The notes under the pieces are model-generated. The model saw nothing but the letters and a program-made list of their open reading frames with translations. It was not told the DNA's origin and ran no database searches. Positions 52,778 through 64,000 of a DNA stretch of 64,000 nt are shown here, piece by piece (within the stretch, counting starts at the first letter, position 1; every line of letters begins with the position of its first letter). Source of the stretch: Corythoichthys intestinalis (taxonomy: Eukaryota > Chordata > Actinopteri > Syngnathiformes > Syngnathidae); contig NC_080412.1 of assembly GCF_030265065.1 (NCBI RefSeq), forward strand, positions 33,541,001 through 33,605,000, read 5' to 3'. The position numbers and the translations under genes are program-made.

Positions 52778-53365
52778 TAGTGGTGGAAACTCTTGGTACC
52801 TCACGATACGATACGATTTGCAATGCAAAGCTCACGATAACGATCTCACGATAAGGCGATAGAAGGAAGCAACTTCTATGGCGGTCAGTGGTAGCCAGTG
52901 CCAGGCAACAAGGTCATTTTGGGGCCATATCAGGTTGTTGATTTTCAATCACTTCTTGTTGATTTTGGGGGATTTCGTGGTCACTTCCTGTTGATTTTGG
53001 GGCATTTTATGGGTCACTTCCTGTTGATTTTGTCGTACAGAACAGGAAATAACCTGGGAATCTCGCGAATGAATAGGAAGTGACTCGAACTAAACAGGAC
53101 ATGACCTGTAAATGGCCTTCCCTTCCCTGGCTTAATGGTTTGGGCGTGGAGCACCGCCAATGGCAGCCATAGAGCTATCTGAGACGCTATCATGGTGGAA
53201 GATTTTGGTAGCAACTTGTTGGTTCCTTTTTTTTTTTTTTTTTTTTTTAAACATTGACACCTTTCTAAAACGTTACCTCGAGTTTTGGCACAAGTGTAAC
53301 GATAACTTTTGGGATCCAAAGTATCACGATATATCACCATTTTGATCTTTTGTCTCACACCCCTA
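52778..53365. mobile_element. hAT-like 'GATATCG' repeat, copy 3 (uninterrupted)
   Basis: Ends TAGTGGTGGAAACTCTTGG and TGTCTCACACCCCTA. With the GGCGG element removed, both flanks read GTATATAT, an exact 8-bp duplication. The centre has a cluster of CACTTCCTGTTGATTTTGGG and AACAGGAAATAACC motifs (about 52920-53110). Confidence 0.9.
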
Positions 53366-53399
53366 GTATATATGTTTGTCACACGATAGCATCCTCTAG

Positions 53400-54442
<1,043 letters not shown>

Positions 54443-54773
54443 ACATACATACATAGACTAACACATACAAAAAGAACAAAACATAACTCTAGGAGTAAAA
54501 ACAAAATCACAGAAATACAACAAATATTGTACATTCATTAATTATCTTGATTGCCTTATTATTAATAGATTGTTCCAAATAGATCTGAGGGGCAGTGCCA
54601 AAATAAATGCACAACAGATTCTTGGGCTGCAGTTCAACAAACACCTCGCATCAGTGCATCAGACATCTTGTGACGACAACACTTGTATTTCAAGTTTATT
54701 TTTCCTTATGCATGCAAACCGTAAAAATGACACTGATATGATGGTTCACCATTAATTAAAAAGAAAAAAAAAC

Positions 54774-59594
<4,821 letters not shown>

Positions 59595-59803
59595 TATAGC
59601 GGCAGTCAACTAATCCTTCTAGATCAGCTGGACTGACCTGAAATGTTTATTATATATGTTGCACAAGTAGGGCCTGCCCACCGTAACGCCTAGTGTCAAT
59701 TTCAATGTACATGTTCCCTCCTACACACGTAACTGCATCATGCATGAAAATTGATTGTATTACTGTGATTGTCACGTTGTATTCTGTAGAACACTTTGGT
59801 ATA

Positions 59804-61520
<1,717 letters not shown>

Positions 61521-61692
61521 GAGCTGCGGTAGTTTTTTTTTTTTCCCCGGCGAAGAGCTGACAATTATATCTGATTTGTGTTGTGCTTCGTGCCCTGTGA
61601 CATATGAACTTGGATTCTGAACTTAATGTCATTTCAGAAGTAACACAAAGCAAATGAGGACAGAAGAAAGAAGTTCAATACAGTACAGTCAC

Positions 61693-62275
61693 AAGGGGTG
61701 TGACAATATATTAAACAGCTGATATATCCCAATAATTTGTAACCCAAAAGGTTATCGATATGCTCCCACCTAGAGTTTATGTATCGTTTTAAAAAAGTGT
61801 CAACATAAAAAAAAAAAAAAAAAAAAAAAGCATTAGAATAGTGTCTATGTTAGCTCACAGGCTGCCATTGACGGTGCTAGACATACAGTTCATTTTGACT
61901 GGATTGGATGTCAAGGGCCCTGAATCCAGAGCATTCTCAGCCAGTCTTTTAGGAATTTACAGGTCACTTCCTGTTCATTCGGGCATTACCAGGTGAGTTT
62001 CTGAATTTGAGTCACTTCATATTCATTGGGGGACATTCTCAAGTCACTTTCCTTTCAGAAACCCCAAATCAACAGAAAGTGAACTGTAAATGCCCCAAAA
62101 TCAACAAGAAGTGAACAAAAATCGACAACAAGTGACCTGAAATGCCCCCCAAATTAAACTCATTGGATGCCCTTGAGCGGGATGGCAGCGGATGAATTCG
62201 TTCATCCGCTGCCACCCTCCCAGTTCAAATGCATTGGATGTCTACTAGAGATAAACTCATTCCAATTCGCAACAT
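61693..62275. repeat. hAT-like 'GATATCG' repeat, copy 4 (truncated)
   Basis: Starts AAGGGGTGTGACAATATATT and contains the GGTTATCGATATGCTCC block, an oligo-A run and CACTTCCTGTTCATT motifs (about 61960-62110). The far terminus (GGTTCCCACTCCTA) is missing. Confidence 0.75.
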
Positions 62276-62536
62276 AAGAGCCATAGCTACAATTTTGGAT
62301 GGCAATAAATTACAACAAGTGAGTATACAAATACAAAGTGAAATTTATTTTGGGGTAAAAAAAAAAAAAAAAAGCGTGATATCAATTTGAATGAAGGATG
62401 AAACACTGAGATTGCCTCTTTGTTGTGCATTCCCTTATTTACAATTAAGATCAAACAACTGCTCCTATATCGTTTCATTTTCAGTTCAGCACAAGAAAAA
62501 TTGTCCTTGTATGCATGTTAACTCTTATGAAACGTG

Positions 62537-62824
62537 TCAGTGTGGTGACTGTGTGCTTGCACCAGGAGACTCTGACCGGTCAGTCCTCATTGCTGGTTCT
62601 ACTGTTGTTGAGATGGGGGTTGGGATTACAGAGCTTTTATTTTCCATGGAAGATGTGGACGAAGGCAGTGATACCACGATGTACTTCTGCATAGGTCGAG
62701 AACCGGGGAGTGTAGGGCCACTTCCTGATTCTAGTTTTACCATTGGCTGCAAGGTTGAAGTAGCGCTGGGTACGGTGCTTGTAACCGTTGAGGCAGACTG
62801 AGAAGAGTTAATGGTGATTACCTG
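62537..62824 (-). CDS. taf6: Last coding exon of TFIID subunit TAF6
   Basis: From a splice acceptor (CTCAG at 62829-62825; a second AG lies 3 bp later) the minus strand reads QVITINSSQSASTVTSTVPS, then QPMVKLESGSG, the diagnostic PMQKYIVVSLPSSTS and a Ser/Thr/Pro-rich end ASTQSPH before the stop at 62537. Human TAF6 has the same QKYIVVSLPP block near its C-terminus, as I remember it; the rest of the tail is low-complexity and poorly conserved. TAF6 pairs with TAF9 through a histone fold in the general transcription factor TFIID; that part is encoded beyond the right edge. A likely poly-A signal (AATAAA, minus) is at 62349-62344. The plus-strand frame over the same bases is a shadow. Confidence 0.78.
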   Translation of the reverse strand, partial: QVITINSSQSASTVTSTVPSATSTLQPMVKLESGSGPTLPGSRPMQKYIVVSLPSSTSSMENKSSVIPTPISTTVEPAMRTDRSESPGASTQSPH

Positions 62825-64000
62825 CTGAGAGAAAAGAAGGGATGCAAATTATATTTGCTTGATACAATTACACACATATTTGTGGTTTTGGAAATTCAAC
62901 TATGCATTTTTTTCCCCGCTGAACCAACCAAAAAGATCTATTTATCTCAAAAGCTCCCGTTCTTAAATGTACTAATTGTGTTTAAAAGTTAAAAAAAAGT
63001 AGTACATCAGCCATTTCGATTTAATCAATCTTGAGTGGAAGGTGAGTGGAGGAGGAACTAAATTTAACTAAATTAAGACGACGCTCGCCATGCTAAATGC
63101 TAACATGACTATGCTAATGCTACAAGTTACTTTTAGTGTGTGATGATCACTCAGCACAGACCTTCAAAGTCTAAAGCAACATGGCTGTAGAAGCCATATT
63201 CACTGTCAAAATTCAGTGCATCAATGTGTTTATTTTGAAACTGTGTTATTGTTTTTGCCACCAGGGGGCACCACCAACGTCATTAGGTATTTTACTATAA
63301 AGGTGCGCCTAGAGAGCCACTGTTAATTAGTGCACCTGGTGGACACACGGTTTTTACCATAGCACGCCGTAACATGAGCTACATGGAAAGTGGACAGTTT
63401 GCTGAATAAATCAACCAAACCAAAACCATCCATGTGAGCAGGTCATTGCCGGTAGCCTATGCCAGGGGCGGACTGGTAATCTGTCGCTTCTGGAGGATCA
63501 CAGAACGGCCGGTGCTCTGGACGGCCGGCGGCTGCCATACACACATCACTGTTTTTATCCCCCTATCCGCCATCATTATCTATAGTTCGCACCTAATCCG
63601 ACAGGTGGCAGCAATGCGCCTGGCTATTAACCGCCAATCTGATAGGAGGAGAACGAAGAAGTGGGCCATTGCAGCAAGTCACTGTGACTCTGAAAGACTT
63701 GCTGTGGCCCATGAAGGGGCACGATAGAGCGATAAGAGCTTTGGCGGACTTTCTAGTTGCCAATTCAATTCAATTCAATATTATTTGAATAGCCCTGGAT
63801 CACAACAACGTTGTCTCAAAGGGCCACCGGGCTGAGATGGAATGAAGAGGGTTGCTTGTTAGGGACATGGGCAATTGTTATCCACCAGGTAGCTACAATT
63901 TAAATGAAATAAATGGCAACTAAAGAGCTAGTATTTTAGCTGTAAAACAACGTATGCACACACAGTAGCAATATTAATTTAGAAGAAAGATAACAAAATA
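62825..64000. other. taf6 intron with repeat fragments
   Basis: Contains a piece of the repeat seen at 45870-45990 (about 63065-63195), a hAT-terminus-like CCAGGGGCGGACTGGTAAT at ~63462 with a GC-rich body to about 63725, and a fish non-LTR-tail-like stretch AATTCAATTCAATATTATTT (from ~63760). I could not identify a further taf6 exon. Confidence 0.45.

Noticed and set aside
62391-62801. 136-codon plus-strand frame at the right end
   Set aside because: It mirrors the minus-strand taf6 terminal exon, whose sequence (QKYIVVSLP) is recognisable; the plus-strand reading is not.

Overview
The window is a 64 kb piece of a ray-finned (probably percomorph) fish genome. The host genes have small exons, large AT-rich introns and canonical GT-AG splice sites, and about half of the sequence is typical teleost DNA transposons (hAT-like MITEs with 8-bp target duplications, Tc1 copies with TA duplications), a tRNA-derived SINE and one L1 tail.

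Host genes, left to right. (1) slc25a35, a mitochondrial carrier, minus strand: first three coding exons at 10482-10111, 8995-8930 and 6381-6229; the rest lies off the left edge. (2) grk1, rhodopsin kinase, plus strand: complete in seven exons, 21237-30135, 559 residues. (3) A claudin-15-like gene, plus strand: five exons to 43636, with two alternative-looking first exons (37145-37361 and 38908-39124). (4) and (5) Two tandem sat2-like GCN5-family acetyltransferase genes, minus strand: 51331-47849 (173 aa) and 59594-54774 (166 aa), with matching six-exon structures. (6) The last coding exon of taf6, minus strand, at 62824-62537. The genes do not form one pathway. From memory of the human map, SLC25A35 and SAT2 lie on 17p13.1, CLDN15 and TAF6 on 7q22, and GRK1 on 13q34, so the block is a fish-specific mix of neighbours.

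Repeat landscape. Region 1-5425 is a stack of nested DNA transposons. One of them is a 1 kb element (1780-2792) that keeps the first exons of two inward-facing genes: a THAP finger protein and a protein resembling repeat-encoded SWIM/YqaJ proteins. Its empty target site is at 25833-25836. Regions 6443-10000, 10979-15943, 16743-21158, 22151-27085, 31318-35282, 40723-43118, 44723-54442 and 55637-62275 are also largely transposons. Many insertions can be dated against each other because target duplications are intact and unoccupied copies occur in the same window. The element that looks most intact is a Tc1 copy at 56994-58594 with an open 340-codon DDE transposase.

No CRISPR array, rRNA or functional tRNA gene was seen, and I recognised no retrovirus, LTR or Polinton relic. 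Exon and repeat boundaries were read by eye and may be off by a base or a few, more so for decayed repeats.
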